Shown here: in pieces, positions 14,864 through 28,254 of the stretch | Numbering within the stretch: the first letter of the stretch is position 1 | How the letters are laid out: each line of letters opens with the position of its first letter | Assembly: GCA_028023455.1 (NCBI GenBank) | Contig: JAQFVV010000141.1 | Span: 2,896,080-2,960,079 of the forward strand | Length of the DNA: 64,000 nucleotides | DNA from: Epiperipatus broadwayi | Taxonomy: Eukaryota > Onychophora > Udeonychophora > Euonychophora > Peripatidae | Direction: 5' to 3' | Program-made: the position numbers and the translations under genes | The notes under the pieces: generated by a model | What the model was told of the DNA's origin: nothing | Seen by the model: only the letters and a program-made list of their open reading frames with translations | Database searches by the model: none

Positions 14864-16018
14864 ACTAGTCTAATAAAAATGGTTACATTACAAATATCAC
14901 TAAATAAAACAATTCATAATATTATTCAATTAAGAACAGTATGAACAAAAGGGTAGAAAATAAATAGTTCAATGGAGGAGAGATATGATTACCATCCTGT
15001 TTCCTTGGACATGTTACCTACGGTGTTTGTGGCTTGATCCGTCCAGACAAGGAAAGTGGAAATAAGTAGCATGCTTTTACAAAAAGTCTTACAGACACAG
15101 CACAGAGTTCAGATGACTATTGAGTGGATACTAAGGCATTTTGATGGTATTTAGGAACCTCGTTGATAAGCAAAGCTATTTATTTGCCTAGCCAAGCATA
15201 GTAGAATCCATAAAATTCATATGACTTTTAGCTTGAGCATGTTCAAACTTCTCCATGATTTTGAAGATGACAGTTGTATAACTTTTTGGAATAAAATCTC
15301 AACAAGCAAAAGCAAAATCTGCAAGAGTTCTCCCAAGAGAAATCTGAATGCTATTTCCAAAAGGAAAATCTGAATGAACCAGTCTTTTGTTCACTCTCCT
15401 ATTTTATACGTTTTTTTTTTTGTAAGCTACCCTCTATTGTTTGTATGATCTTAGATCTTAATAATCCCACCCACACTCCTTTGTTTCAAGGTAACATTTT
15501 CTAAAAATAACTTTTACTTTTTTCTTCTAAATTTTTTTCTTTAAAGTTTGAATTTTATTAATTAAAAAAGAAAGAGAAAGCCATTTTTAATTTGCCTTGA
15601 ATGGCTAACTAATTACAAGCATACATTCTTTTAGAAAATGTTGTTGGGCTTATCTCAAAATAAATCATATGCCATATTTTAACAAGATTTTAACAAAAAA
15701 TATATTATTTCTTTTAATAATATAAGCATTTTATTTCAGCAGAATTTTGCATTATCTCATATATATACGTTTGATGTATATATATGTTTAAATAATAGGT
15801 TTTACAATAATTTTTATTAACATAAATTTAATCTTTGAATGGTATTTATTTAACACGAAATATTTAAATGTAAATACAAATTATATAAATGTAATTAATT
15901 TTAGCTTTAATGCAAAACCCTGCTGATATTGGACTATAAACTTAATTCAGGCCTACAATACTAATTAAGTTTATAGGAGGCTGTGAAGCATGGATCAGAC
16001 TTCAGATCCATTGCTTCA
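13937..16018 (-). mobile_element. LTR-like block, 2.08 kb, minus strand (probable solo LTR)
   Basis: On the minus strand it starts TGAAGCAATGGATCTGA (from 16018) and ends GACTGTCACA (13937). The start aligns with the proven LTR start TGAAGAAGTCGGATCTGA and shares GATCC...GC..CA after it. TA tracts abut both ends. AACCCAGTTCGAATTC at about 13966-13981 corresponds to the GAATTCGAACCC-type box of other copies. A TA-cored palindrome at 14807-14880 sits inside. No gag or pol frame. Confidence 0.6.
14807..14880. repeat. TA-cored palindrome, 20-bp arms
   Basis: TTTTTATTAGACTAGTCTTA and its exact inverse flank about 17 TA units. Another TA tract (14781-14807) adjoins the left arm. Extrusion as a hairpin or cruciform is plausible. 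Confidence 0.95.
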
Positions 16019-16064
16019 ATATATATATATATATATTTATTTATTTATATATCTCTCGATATAT

Positions 16065-16135
16065 TGTAAAAGAGATAAATTTCTTTATATATATATATAT
16101 ATATATATATTAAAGAAATTTATCTCTTTTACAAT
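16065..16135. repeat. TA-cored palindrome, about 25-bp arms
   Basis: The arm TTGTAAAAGAGATAAATTTC plus TTTA is mirrored exactly after about 11 TA units. It lies 50 bases outside the LTR end at 16018. Confidence 0.95.
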
Positions 16136-16139
16136 TTAT

Positions 16140-17598
16140 TCTGCATCTAATTTACTTGTTATTCATTATTTTACATTATTTACTTGTATTAATCTTTAAT
16201 AATTTATTTTAAGATCCCATTATTTAAGCAGAGGAAAAAATGTGATTAATACTTACATATTAACCATACCCCTGGTCAGACTGAAGTTTAATAAAAAATA
16301 TACAAACTGTTGTCACATTTTCAGTCCAAGGCACAATTGTCATGACTGCAAAAAACATGAAACATCTAATGGTGATATTTTAATGTTTTTTCCCCTATGG
16401 GCACCATTCCAGTTTTAAATTGAAATTCACGAGACAACATTAACATGCTTCAAATGTTTGATCCATTGGTAGCTATTTAAACATTATAGTGGTGTAAGAC
16501 TGACTGTCCAAATATTATAATTTATTTACTCAATGGTAAATTAGCTACAGCAAATTTAAACCACACCAATAATTTACACATTTATTAAAAGATAAAATAC
16601 ATATAAGTATTATTTAACATTTTAAAACACAAATATAAACATTTAATAAATTACAATATTTTAACAATCATGCTTATTTACATATAGTTAAATAATACCA
16701 CTACCAATGACATTTTAAACTTCTATCTAAAAAAAAATTTTTAAAGTTCATATGTGAAGTAAAACTTAGAAGTTCTATTATTGATGTCTAGACATATTTA
16801 ACTTGCTTTTTATACAGTATCTGGGTGGTCATTCTGTGTACTTATACTGTCAGATTTATAGTAGGCTTCTTGCTCATTCAGCCACCTACTGCAAGGTCTG
16901 GTTATCTAGATTTAGTTCATGGCAGCAAAAAGGATCAGCAATAGCCAATCAGAGATAAATATAACTGAATCTGGCTATTGGTGTTCAGAAGATGGGCATT
17001 GGCATAGGAGAAACAATCAAGTTTAATATAGCAACACATTATTTATCAACATGACTATAAATAATGTTTTATCGTGATGGATCCAGTCATTTTTTAGCTT
17101 CTTCTAAACTCACCAGTGGATTGCCAACTGACATTGGGGAACTCATTGGTGATATAAGTGAATAAATTTTTTGTAGACTCTTTGGTCAACTATTGTTGTT
17201 TGACATTCATTGACTTCTGTTCTCTTTTTTTCTCTTTTGATTCTGAAAAATATGCATTTGCGACATACATAACCTCTATCTCCATGCACTAAGTGAATTT
17301 CTACCCATGATATCAGTTCATTTGATATTTTTTTAATTAGTTTTTTTTTATCTTATATTTTGGATTACATAGAAATTTTTTAAGAATTGTTAATTAATCA
17401 GTCTGGATTTTATGTCCAGAAACTGATTTCATCTTGAACAAATTTGTTTTCAATTATATGTTACATTTCAATACCAGAAAGAAAACAAAAATAAATTATA
17501 AATAGTATTTTACTTAATTCCCAAGATTAATACTTTTTTAATCCTAATCTTTTTTCAAATAATAAAATATTGACATATACAATGTACCATGTATATAT
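16140..17598. other. AT-rich DNA, no gene seen
   Basis: No gene or repeat recognised. AGCCAATCAG near 16943 and an inverted CCAAT (CTATTGG) near 16975 are the only motifs of note, with no TATA or initiator in register. Confidence 0.5.
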
Positions 17599-19949
17599 TG
17601 TAACAGTCAAAACATGTCTATCTCGCTAACACACTGCAGAATTTAAACCCGGGACATAGAACTCAACACTAGGAGAATTACCTCCCAGAAATCCCAAGTC
17701 CAAACACCACAACGCCCTCTACGTGATAACACATTTTAATGCCACTAATAATATAATTTCATGCCGGTGCCGGTAATCAGGAAAAAAACAAAAGACTATA
17801 TCTAAAATAGCTCTAGGTTAATTTAACAATAACTTATAGATGTGCCAAAGATAAGTTTAATGTACTATGTAATTTATATTGCACCCCAAATAAATAGAAA
17901 AAAAGAAATAAATTTATAAATAAGATTTTAATGATTTGATAATAAAATAATTTAGTGATATAACTTGGTTAGTTATATAATAAACAAACAAGATGGCTGA
18001 TTTCTTGTATTTGGGTTCATTTAGAGAATGTGTCTAAATATAATGACACGGTAGGCATATGCAAGTCACGTAAAGTGTAATAGAGTTTGAAATATTCTAA
18101 AACATTTATAATTGGAGACTTAAATGGAGATCGAGAGTCGCTCATGAATAGATTATAAGATCGAGCTACACTGAACAGATTGGAGATTCATTTAAATAGA
18201 ATTCTTTTAATAAGTAAAGGGAAATATACGGTGTTGCTAGTGAGTATATGCCAAGGAGGGGTCCAATTTATGAGTATGCAACTTTAAGAGATGGCGAAAG
18301 GTTGAGGCATTGAATAGGCATTTTGCTTTTATCTGGGATGTCTCTAGCCCATCTCACAGCTCAAGCCTGGCATGCACCCAGAAGCTTCGTAACTGTGGGG
18401 ACATATGCAAAATAATTCCCATGTACCATTTTAGCACATGACTGGGAACCGTGGAGTAAAATATGAGGGGATTTGAATGATGATGACCTATTCCAACAGG
18501 AGGATTCCAGCACCCGTGCATATTTACTAGCAACACAGCTTAATTTTTAAAGAATTTACCAAAATAAAGGGCAATTCATTAAGGAACAGAAATAGCTCAT
18601 TCTCGACTTTCATATTTGAATAGCCAGCAAACTCTTACAAAATTATTATACGCAAAAATATTTTAAAACATATATAAGAGATACTTTTAAATATATAAAT
18701 GATGGGAGGGAGAAAATGCGTGTTTGCAGTTTGTAAACTAAAATGGCAACCATGCATTATTTAACTTTCCTACGTAACTCGCATTAGTCTAAAGAAATTA
18801 ATTATACATTTCATCATAACACATTGAAATTAAACATTTATAAAAAATCAACCCAAGCACAGGTTCAGCATGTATTAGAAAATGTTTAAATAAATACATT
18901 TAAAGAATATACAAATTGTTAGCTATAGCTTTGTTTTCCGAGATCTCGGGTTGATTTTAATTACCTTGTTCTGTTAACTCTGTCCGTGGCATTTCCAAAT
19001 TTGTAGCAAAGTTCTTAAGTAAAATTATGATTTTCTTTAATTCATGGTTCCGCAGCAGCAATTAGTAGATTTTAGGAGCAGCATTTCTTTGGGCTGGTTC
19101 AGTTGCATTTCATGATATGGTGACAGGACATCAGATTTTGAATGACAGATGGCCGAGGCACAGGACTCCGAGGAAAAAAACAGCTATTGTCCCGTTACCC
19201 CGACATTCTGAGGTTAAGCTATTTTAAATTGGATTATCTGTCATGATCAGGGTTAATTAATAACTCTGTCTAATAATAATAATCCCTAATTACAATCAAT
19301 CAGCCCTATTTATATACTCTCTTAGATTACCATCTAACCCTGCGGTTATACATTTGAAAACACGGACTGCATTTTCTAATTAAAATCGGTTCGTAAACAC
19401 TGTTTTATCTTATCAAATCTACTGGCACCAATATGATTAAAATTAGCTACTATTGTTCTTTCTCTACCCTCACTGATTTAAAATGATGACATGTTTTTGA
19501 ATAACATTTTATAACACTTTACATTTATCAAACATTATTTCTGAATTTAATTTCCAGAAATATTTCTCAGTGATATTATTTTTTACAGGCAAATAATAAT
19601 GAAATAACATCACAAATAAATCTATTCAAAACAACTTTTAAATAAATATTTTGATAAATTTTAAATATTATCGCAGTATGTGTGTAGATGAGCATATGTG
19701 ACCTACTTTACTGTACAAGCATATATACATAATATATACTCGACAGTTTGAAAATAAAACCATTTAAAAACAATTTTAATTATATTGAACCCCAGGCACC
19801 CCATTATACATATAAATTTAGGCGGGATTTCAGTAAATATACCCAGTACACACACAATACGATGAAATTAGGGTTTTAAATAAGGTAGGAGTGTAGGAAA
19901 CAGGAAGCAAGGTGAAACTAAGATTGGTAAGATATATCTTACTGTTTCA
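17599..19949 (-). mobile_element. LTR-like block, 2.35 kb, minus strand (probable solo LTR)
   Basis: On the minus strand it starts TGAAACAGTAAGATATATC (from 19949) and ends GACTGTTACA (17599). The beginning shares ATCTTAGTTTCA with the block at 10540. TA lies at both sides. Near the left end, TTTAAACCCGGGACATAG resembles the inverted GGGTTTGAA-type box of other copies. A richer-GC patch at 18950-19400 is the probable promoter/R region. No coding frame. Confidence 0.55.
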
Positions 19950-20337
19950 ATATATATATATAGTAATGATATATAAATATGTCGTTACATTAATTTAAAA
20001 TAAAAACTTAAAGTTCGCAAATAAAAGTAAAAAACTAAACGCTAAAATTAAAACGTTTGTTAAACGTATATACATTCGCACAGATGCTAAACTTTAAAAA
20101 TATTTTTTTCATAAACAAAAAAAAAAATATTTGAATGTATTTTTTTAAATAAAAAAATACAAGATTGAAATATAAAAATATTTTAATAAAAAAATAACGT
20201 AAGTTAAAATAAAAACAGGTATTAATTAATTCCTGTAATCTATAAATGGAAATGATTGTTTATTAATTATCTAAAAGCTGTTTAATTAAAAAGTCAGATG
20301 AAAAGTTAGATAAGAGAAGAAAGAGATTTTAGCTTGA

Positions 20338-20478
20338 CCAATGGAAGCAAATAAAGGCCCGGACCATAACGAAAAAACAGAACAGTGAGGTTTTTGTTCA
20401 TGGAATCCATAGGAGGACTATAAAAGAAAAAAATATTGAGTTCCAGTCAGTTTTTCCAACTTGATTTGATGACAACGG
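20338..20478 (+). promoter_or_regulatory. TATA/initiator core promoter with upstream CCAAT
   Basis: CCAAT lies at 20338-20342, TATAAAAG at 20419-20426 and TCAGTT at 20447-20452. With the A of TCAGTT (20449) as +1, TATA starts at -30 and CCAAT at -111, which is canonical spacing. GACAACGG at +23 to +30 resembles the downstream MTE but is one base out of register. A possible 5' splice site (ACG/GTAAGA) lies at 20478. Known: this TATA-Inr geometry is typical of animal RNA polymerase II promoters. Inference: transcription starts near 20449, for either a host gene or the LTR-like block that contains it. Confidence 0.6.
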
Positions 20479-20554
20479 TAAGACGCACTTGCCGTTCTCT
20501 CTCATTTTTTTGTTTGTTTAAAAAAAAATAAAATGAAAAGACTGTGATACCAGA

Positions 20555-20641
20555 ATGGAACCAGCTAATGCTACCTCCAGAACATATTCTTCCAATGGAG
20601 ATGCCGTGGGAATTGCCAACAGTAACCTGGACTCTTATACT
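20555..20641 (+). CDS. Candidate first coding exon, 29 codons, then splice donor
   Basis: ATG at 20555 in favourable context (A at -3, G at +4), about 106 bases after the predicted start site. The frame reads MEPANATSRTYSSNGDAVGI and then ANSNLDSYT, and is followed at 20642 by GTAAGC, a fair 5' splice site in phase 0. Without splicing the frame continues to a stop at 20681. The codons look more balanced than the surrounding DNA, and one N-glycosylation sequon (NAT) is present. Two upstream ATGs (about 20469 and 20533) open short frames. No downstream exon was found in this window, and the protein is not recognised. It could be chance sequence in an LTR leader. Confidence 0.3.
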
Positions 20642-22066
20642 GTAAGCTATATTGACATGAACTCTAAATTTAAAAAAAAATAACTAAGAACTTTCGTTCG
20701 AGCTTATGAACTTCTATCTGACTTTTAAGTTTTTAAATCAAATTAATAATGTTTAATTTTATATGTTTCCTGATTGATAAACATCATTTCCATTTTTTTT
20801 TTTCCTTATTGTAAAGATTATTTAAATGTATGAAATTTAAGTTGTTTACAGACGCTTGCATGGATTCGTTTGCGGTTAATTATATTTTGGTTTTCATATT
20901 TGATCAAAATATATAGACATTCGATAAATAATGATACCTTACGGTGAGTATCTAAAATGTATTTATTCGGATGTCTTTTAAGTTATTGGTGACAACGCAA
21001 GTATCTTATGGTGAATACTATTGGGTTACTTATAAGTTTCCCTCTGCGATTGTCGGTATCAATAATTTTGTATTTTGATTGTTTATGTTTATTTTGAAAT
21101 GTTTTTGACCGTGGAATCTATGTAATCGATCTATACCCAACATTTTTAAACAAATCTGTGCGAACGTATTTTAATGTTAAAATTAAGTCAGGCGTGAATG
21201 GCTATATAGTTTTGTAAAGTTGTATTAAGGGAGGGTAATCTTAGGTTATTCATTTCGTAGTTGAATTGGTTCAATGGATTGGATATATTTGTGTAATTAG
21301 TAGATGTAGTATGAGGTCCGCTACGGGCAGGATTATAGATATACGCCACACACTGTCTGATTGCCTATGGATGGGTTTGTAAGTCGGCAGAAGACCGCAG
21401 TCCATTCCTATGGAGTTTTTAGTTTATTGATCTACTTGCCAACAGATGTCACATTCCTGTTGGTGGAGAGTCAATGTCTTCTCTATTTCTACTTATTGCT
21501 CAGATGTACATTCCTGACAATATAGTATTTTGTGTTGTCGTATCATGCTACATTGAATACATGAATGTATCAGATGGATTGGCGCCAGTTGATTGTGAAA
21601 TTTGTTGCCTAAGGTTAAATCAGGGAAGAATATTTTCCTTTCAAATGCAGACCTATGTAGTCCATTCATACTCGACCCTCTAAATAAATAGTAAACTCAT
21701 TATTTGCAATCTACTTAAATTTAGAATTAAAGATCAATATAAAATTATAAATGTTAAATTTATTCCTCAAAATTTAAATATTATTTTATATATGCGTAAA
21801 CAAATATTTTTATGTGTTAATTTCTGGCAGTGGCTTTTATTCTTTTATATTTAAGATATAAAATTTATAGATTTTTATCTCTGCATCTCCGCTGAGCTAG
21901 TGGCTTGGGCTAACGATCGGAATATTTAAATAAAGTGGAATCTTAACAGCGCGTATCTGCCTACTTTATAAATTTTTCTAGGCTCAAATGCCTAGATGGC
22001 GCCCTTGTAGTACAGATATTGTTTTTGTGGTTAGATTCGATCTTCACTTTCATTTTGATCGTTATA

Positions 22067-22082
22067 ATATATATATATATAT
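22067..22082. repeat. Short (TA)n tract
   Basis: About 8 TA units immediately after the LTR-like end at 22066. Confidence 0.9.
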
Positions 22083-22189
22083 CTTGTAACTAAATAAAAA
22101 ATATAGAAATATAATAGCTTGGAGAAAAATTAGCATTATAATCGTTAGTATGCCTTGTATAAGTGTGACTCATGGATTAATGTTATATC

Positions 22190-23150
22190 TCAGTCCAATA
22201 GGGTATCTAAACCTAAATATAGTTACATTATATACCTACTTATACCCCACTGGGTTTATATTGCAGTTAGTACCCTATTTATAACAGTGTGTAGAATTAT
22301 CTACTTTATAATCATATCATGTTTGCACTAATATTAATGGAAACATTCTTATTATTTTTAGTGGTGCAAATAAATTATCAACAAATTATTATATAAGATT
22401 TTAACATCATAAATGCATAATACTAACTCATATTAAATACTATAAATTTATCATCGCAATTCACTAAAACTTGATTGACATTTGATGACTTTCGATGATA
22501 ATCATTATCTTATGATGGTTCACAAATAATACACAAACACAGTGAGTACCATTATTTATCTATGGCCATTCAACACATTTATTAAGTCTATTGATTAGTA
22601 AGATGATGATGATAATAATGATACATCAAGCCAAAGATTTAGTACTCACAACAAATTTTATCTTTTATCAATCTATAATTATTTTTTCCAAAATATATTT
22701 ATATTATTACTTAAAGATTCACATTCATCGGAGATGATGATTATCGTAACTAATCTCACATCACACAGATTAACTCTTAAGAAAGATATAAACCTTTTTT
22801 AATAAAACAAATTAACATTCATTACTGATTAATCATTAATAATGCAGATAGAACATTTATATAATTAATAATGGTAAATTATATTTAAATAATAATATTA
22901 ATAATATCTAAAGATCTTCCTCCATTCCTTTAATGAAATGTCAATTAATTGTTCCTATCACATAGCATGATGTGTGTATCTTTATTTGTCTGGTTGGTAA
23001 TAAAAATCTTACATCCTACAACATATTTCTATTTTAAAAATAAACACTCGATGCACACACATACTCGCCTATTGCATATAACATCCATTTAAAATTTACA
23101 AATTTAAACATAATATCAATCAAGAAATAAGTACAGAAAGGTAAGTTAGA

Positions 23151-23243
<93 letters not shown>

Positions 23244-23420
23244 GAAACATTTAGAGAAATCAGCTTTGAATTACCTATCTCAACTTTCATCAATTTAATC
23301 ATTAACAACTTTAAAATCTATCTCTTCTAATGCTAAATTTCTGCCTACTTTTAATATCTATGCTCAACTAATATAAATGTAAGCATAATTATATTACTAG
23401 GTGTGTAAACAAAAAAATAT
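22190..23420 (+). repeat. Diverged direct duplication, copy 1
   Basis: Aligns through its length with 28255-29795: GTATCTAAACCTA, GTTACATTATATAC, TTATCAACAAATTATTAT, AACACATTTATTAAG, ATCATTAATAAT, TATTGCATATAACATCCATTTAA and AATTATATTACTAGGTG occur in the same order. Divergence by eye is roughly 15 percent. This copy carries a long TA tract (23153-23240) that copy 2 lacks, and copy 2 carries an inserted element that this copy lacks. Identity unknown; no coding frame. Confidence 0.85.
23153..23240. repeat. (TA)n microsatellite
   Basis: About 44 TA units after TTAGACC. The duplicated region has TTAGACCCTAG with no TA repeat at the same point (about 29595-29605). Confidence 0.97.
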
Positions 23421-25450
23421 AAAATCTCTTTTACATACAATATCAATCAACATATTTTACAATGTTTGAATCAATACACAATAAACACATTTTATAAAAA
23501 TGAAATGCTCATATAAATGGTTGCATGTAATGATAATCTTAGAATACATAATATATTAATAGAATCAATATTTATTATTAGGATCAATGTTTATTATTAT
23601 GAAAATCTCTAATAATTGGTTCTTGTTTTAAGATGTAAAGAGAGAGATAAATAGATTTATTTAAAAAGAGTTGTTAATAGTCACTGATAAAAATAATTAA
23701 AATTCATATTTACAGTTCTTTTATACTCAATGTAGAGAAAGGTTCAAAAAGTCCAATAAATTTCATTTTGAAGTCAGGTTGTTGAAGGTTTAGAATTTGA
23801 AACCAGCCACACACCAATATGTAACATGCGTACATTTACATTGTTTTTTTCTGAAACAGTCCTATTTTTGGCTTGGGCTTGCATTTCCTCTGCCTTAATG
23901 ACAATTTTAGCATTGCAACTTTCTTTGTTTCTCTTGCTCTGGGTATATATGGTTTTATACAAATTTCAGCATGTTCTTTGGTGATTTTATTTGAATTCAG
24001 AAACTGGCATGGTTTTATATAAATGTTAGCACTCTATAGTTTTTATTTGGATTCAACAGGTGAAATATTATTTATAAAAAAAAATTTTTTTCACCATTAG
24101 AAATCAGTCGTAATATGTTTTAAATACTTTACATTTAAAGTCCCCCCTGATGAGAATAGTTCCTGGATAGGCCATTGGAGCACCAACAAAATAAATTTCT
24201 TACCCCAACATATCAATGTAGGAACTCTTAAACACAAAATATAATGATTAATAGTTTTCAAGAGCAATCAAACTTTCTTCTTTCTAACTGTCTTATTTTC
24301 AGACTATATATGCTACTCTATCTGATAACATCACACATATTTTTGTCTTCTGAAGCACATGTTTCCCTCAATTAAGGCATCTGGACAAATTGATAATTTT
24401 TTTCTAAATTTATTATTTAGTCTAGTCCAAAAATGGTCTGGATCCTGTCATTTTAATAGCTGACTGACCAGGACTCTATGATTTTAATAGCTTACTGATT
24501 AATGAGCTTCTGTTTTTATTCCCCCATATGGCCTTTTGACTATGTTAACTCTGACCATTTTATATCTTCTCATTAACCCATGACTACTTTCAGACAAAAC
24601 AAGGCAAACTGATCCCAAATAATTTAATTGTTTTATACAGAAACTATAAAATTATTTAAATAAAACTTTTTTAAATATATCTGTAAATGATTATGCTTTG
24701 TTTTCCTTGTACATCCAGGCACATACTCATATCTATTCAAATATATAAAACCTGTTTTTCAAACACAATTTGACATCATTAGTATTAAAATTTGTAAAGT
24801 AAATCAGTAAGACAAGTATTAAAATCAAAGTATTATTAAAGAAAGAATATTATTATCTATTTAAGTATAATTTAATTTTAAAGAAGGTTAGTAAGTAAAC
24901 TTAAAAAAATGATTTTTAGAGTTTGTGTCTACAGACAATTACTTATATGTGCTTTAAAATTCTAACATTTAAATTCAACTATTAAACCATTCAAGTATAT
25001 ACTATTCTTTTTACTAATACAAAGTTAAATAGTGAGAAAGACATATTTCTCCCACTCTTTTTCTGAGATTTGGGTACTTGATCATGTAGGGTTTGAGCTC
25101 AAGGGCCTACAGATTTTCCCTCCTATAAATAGAAAATGGGATGATGATTATTCTTATTTTATATACCCACTATTGCAATTTAGTCATAGGCTAAATTGGA
25201 ATGTATATAATTTCCCTAAATCATGCTTTTTGTTAGTATCTCATAACCAACAAATACATATTTTATATTTCCTTTCCCTTTTTAAATTATATAACTACTA
25301 AAATAAATTGATGCATAGTTATATTATTGTAGGCTGGGTCAGTACAGAATTGTAAATGTATGATTCTTTTACTTTTGGTTCTTCCATTTTTCATTTTCAC
25401 GGGACACTTGTAATACACATCTTTTTTGACCAATTCTATATAAATCCAGG
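23421..25450. other. AT-rich DNA with possible LINE remnants
   Basis: No intact gene. On the minus strand near 24230-24130 a frame reads YFVGAPMAYPGTILIRGDFK, reminiscent of the LINE endonuclease segment ending in GDFN; one stop lies just before it. The 62-codon minus-strand frame at 23774-23962 is not recognised. Confidence 0.3.
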
Positions 25451-25456
25451 TCATGG

Positions 25457-25720
25457 AATCTATCTAGGAATATTGACTCTTGATGCCATACATAATTGTC
25501 ATTTAATCTATCTAAAATTATTGACTCTTGAGATCATATACAATTGTCCTTTAATCTATCTACAAATACACTTGATATCATACATAATTGCCATTTAATA
25601 TATCTAGAAATATTGACTTTTGAGACCATACATAATTGTTCTTTAATCTATCTAGAAATATTGTCTCTTCAGATCATATATAATTAGCTTTTAATCTATC
25701 TAGAAATATAGACTCATGAA
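25457..25720. repeat. 48-bp minisatellite, six copies
   Basis: The motif AATCTATCTAGAAATATTGA starts at about 25457, 25505, 25553, 25598, 25645 and 25693, so spacing is 45-48 bases. Each unit continues with ACTCTTGAGATCATA and a CATAATTGTC-like end. A plus-strand frame through the first units repeats every 16 residues, a consequence of the 48-bp period. Confidence 0.9.
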
Positions 25721-25828
25721 CATTGTTGTAATATCTCTTTTTTGGATAATTTGTTTTATTTCTTCCATTTATTCACTTTTTAATTTAACCATCTGATGTT
25801 TTACATGGTGTTCTCCCTCCAACTCCCT

Positions 25829-26850
<1,022 letters not shown>

Positions 26851-26859
26851 TTATTTAAT

Positions 26860-28254
26860 GAACCATCCTACAATAACTTACATAGTGCATGAATATATTC
26901 ATAATAGAGAACATACTTCAAATTGTATACTCTTCTATTCCTTTAGATATCTGCCAGATACTGTCAGCCAACAGAATAATTAGTAGCTAACAATTCTGAT
27001 ACAAATAAAAGAATCCAATCATAGAAGTTTAAGCACACAATGCACCATTAACACCTAGAAAATGTTCTCAATTCAATCACTTAATCTATCACAACCCTTG
27101 ATAGAATTATGTAAATTGTGTTGTACAATTCCCTGATTCTTTTAAGTCTTATTAGCTGGAATATATAAAATAATGATTTGCTCTCTCTCTGAGTTTTAGA
27201 GGCAAATATTGAATCTGTGTCCTGCTTCTTTCAAGTCTTAGGGACTATGTCCTGACCACTTTCTAGAAGATTTAGGCTGAGATCATGGCAGGACTACTGT
27301 TAACTGCTTCATGATAAATAATAACCAATCATAAATTGGGCTGGAGCAGTGAATGGGATTGATTAGTCAGGGGTTGCATTAATACACAGCATTCTCAAGA
27401 CAGGGACAAAACTCTCCATCCATCAACAAAAACTGCAATCTAGCCAACCAAACCTCAACAATCAAATATTTAATCTATTATGATAGATTTTCTATAACAT
27501 GGAACTTTCCAAGTATACATGAAATTATTATTCCATAATTCATAACCATCAATATTCTGTCCCTATCTCGCAGTAACATCTTACTAATAACAATATGTTT
27601 AAAAAAATCATATTGCTAATTTAAATACTGACTCATGTTTTGATACATATATAAAATTCTATAATTGAAAAACTAAGTTGTTTCATGGCTGTACTCATTT
27701 ATAAACATCAACAAACATAAAACAACAATAAACATCAACATATAAAAGGCCAAAATAATTATATGAGAAAAAAAATACATTTTTTTTTCTTTTTTTTTTT
27801 TTTGACTACACATATCTTTCTTCCTTAATAAGACTACTTCTCATCTCAGGTAAAAAGTATATCTCAGAGCCTTCAGTTGAGTTGTCATTTGTAACTAAAT
27901 AAAAATATATAGTTGTGAAATTACTTTTTATATCAAATAAAATTAAAAGCATATTAAATGCTTGAGAGAGCAGCTAAAAAGAGTGCAAAATAATAAAAGC
28001 TTAGCGCTGTCGAGGCAAGTTGCTTCATATTCATAGCAAATAGATGTCTTTCAACAAATAAACATCCCCTTTCCTCTTTCGACATATATAAAACATTGTT
28101 CAGGGTTGTGAAGAAGTAATTCATAGCTATGCACTGGATATTTGTAACTAATTAAAAATATCAATAAATAAATATATCAACAAGATTGGAGAAAAAAAAA
28201 TCAACTCTTTTCTTTTTTTCAGTCAGGTTTACTTATGTGTAAAATGGTATATCT
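26860..28254. other. AT-rich DNA, no gene seen
   Basis: Nothing recognised beyond T- and A-runs near 27770-27810 and 28190-28225. Confidence 0.5.

Larger units (their letters stand above)
19971..22066 (+). mobile_element. LTR-like block, about 2.1 kb, plus strand, 5' end uncertain
   Basis: The right end GATCGTTATA (22057-22066) directly before a TA tract matches the 3'-end signature GACCGTTACA with C-to-T changes. GCTGAGCTAGTGGCTTGGG near 21889 matches the GAGCTAGTG box of the proven LTR. It contains a well-formed core promoter at 20338-20452. The left boundary is not clear: it should lie just after the TA tract at 19950-19971, which it would share head-to-head with the minus-strand block on its left. 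If this reading is right, the promoter below is an LTR promoter. Confidence 0.4.

Noticed and set aside
24120-24240. LINE endonuclease call on the minus strand
   Set aside because: Only a GDF-like segment of about 20 residues is readable; kept as a note in the 23421-25450 entry rather than a separate element.
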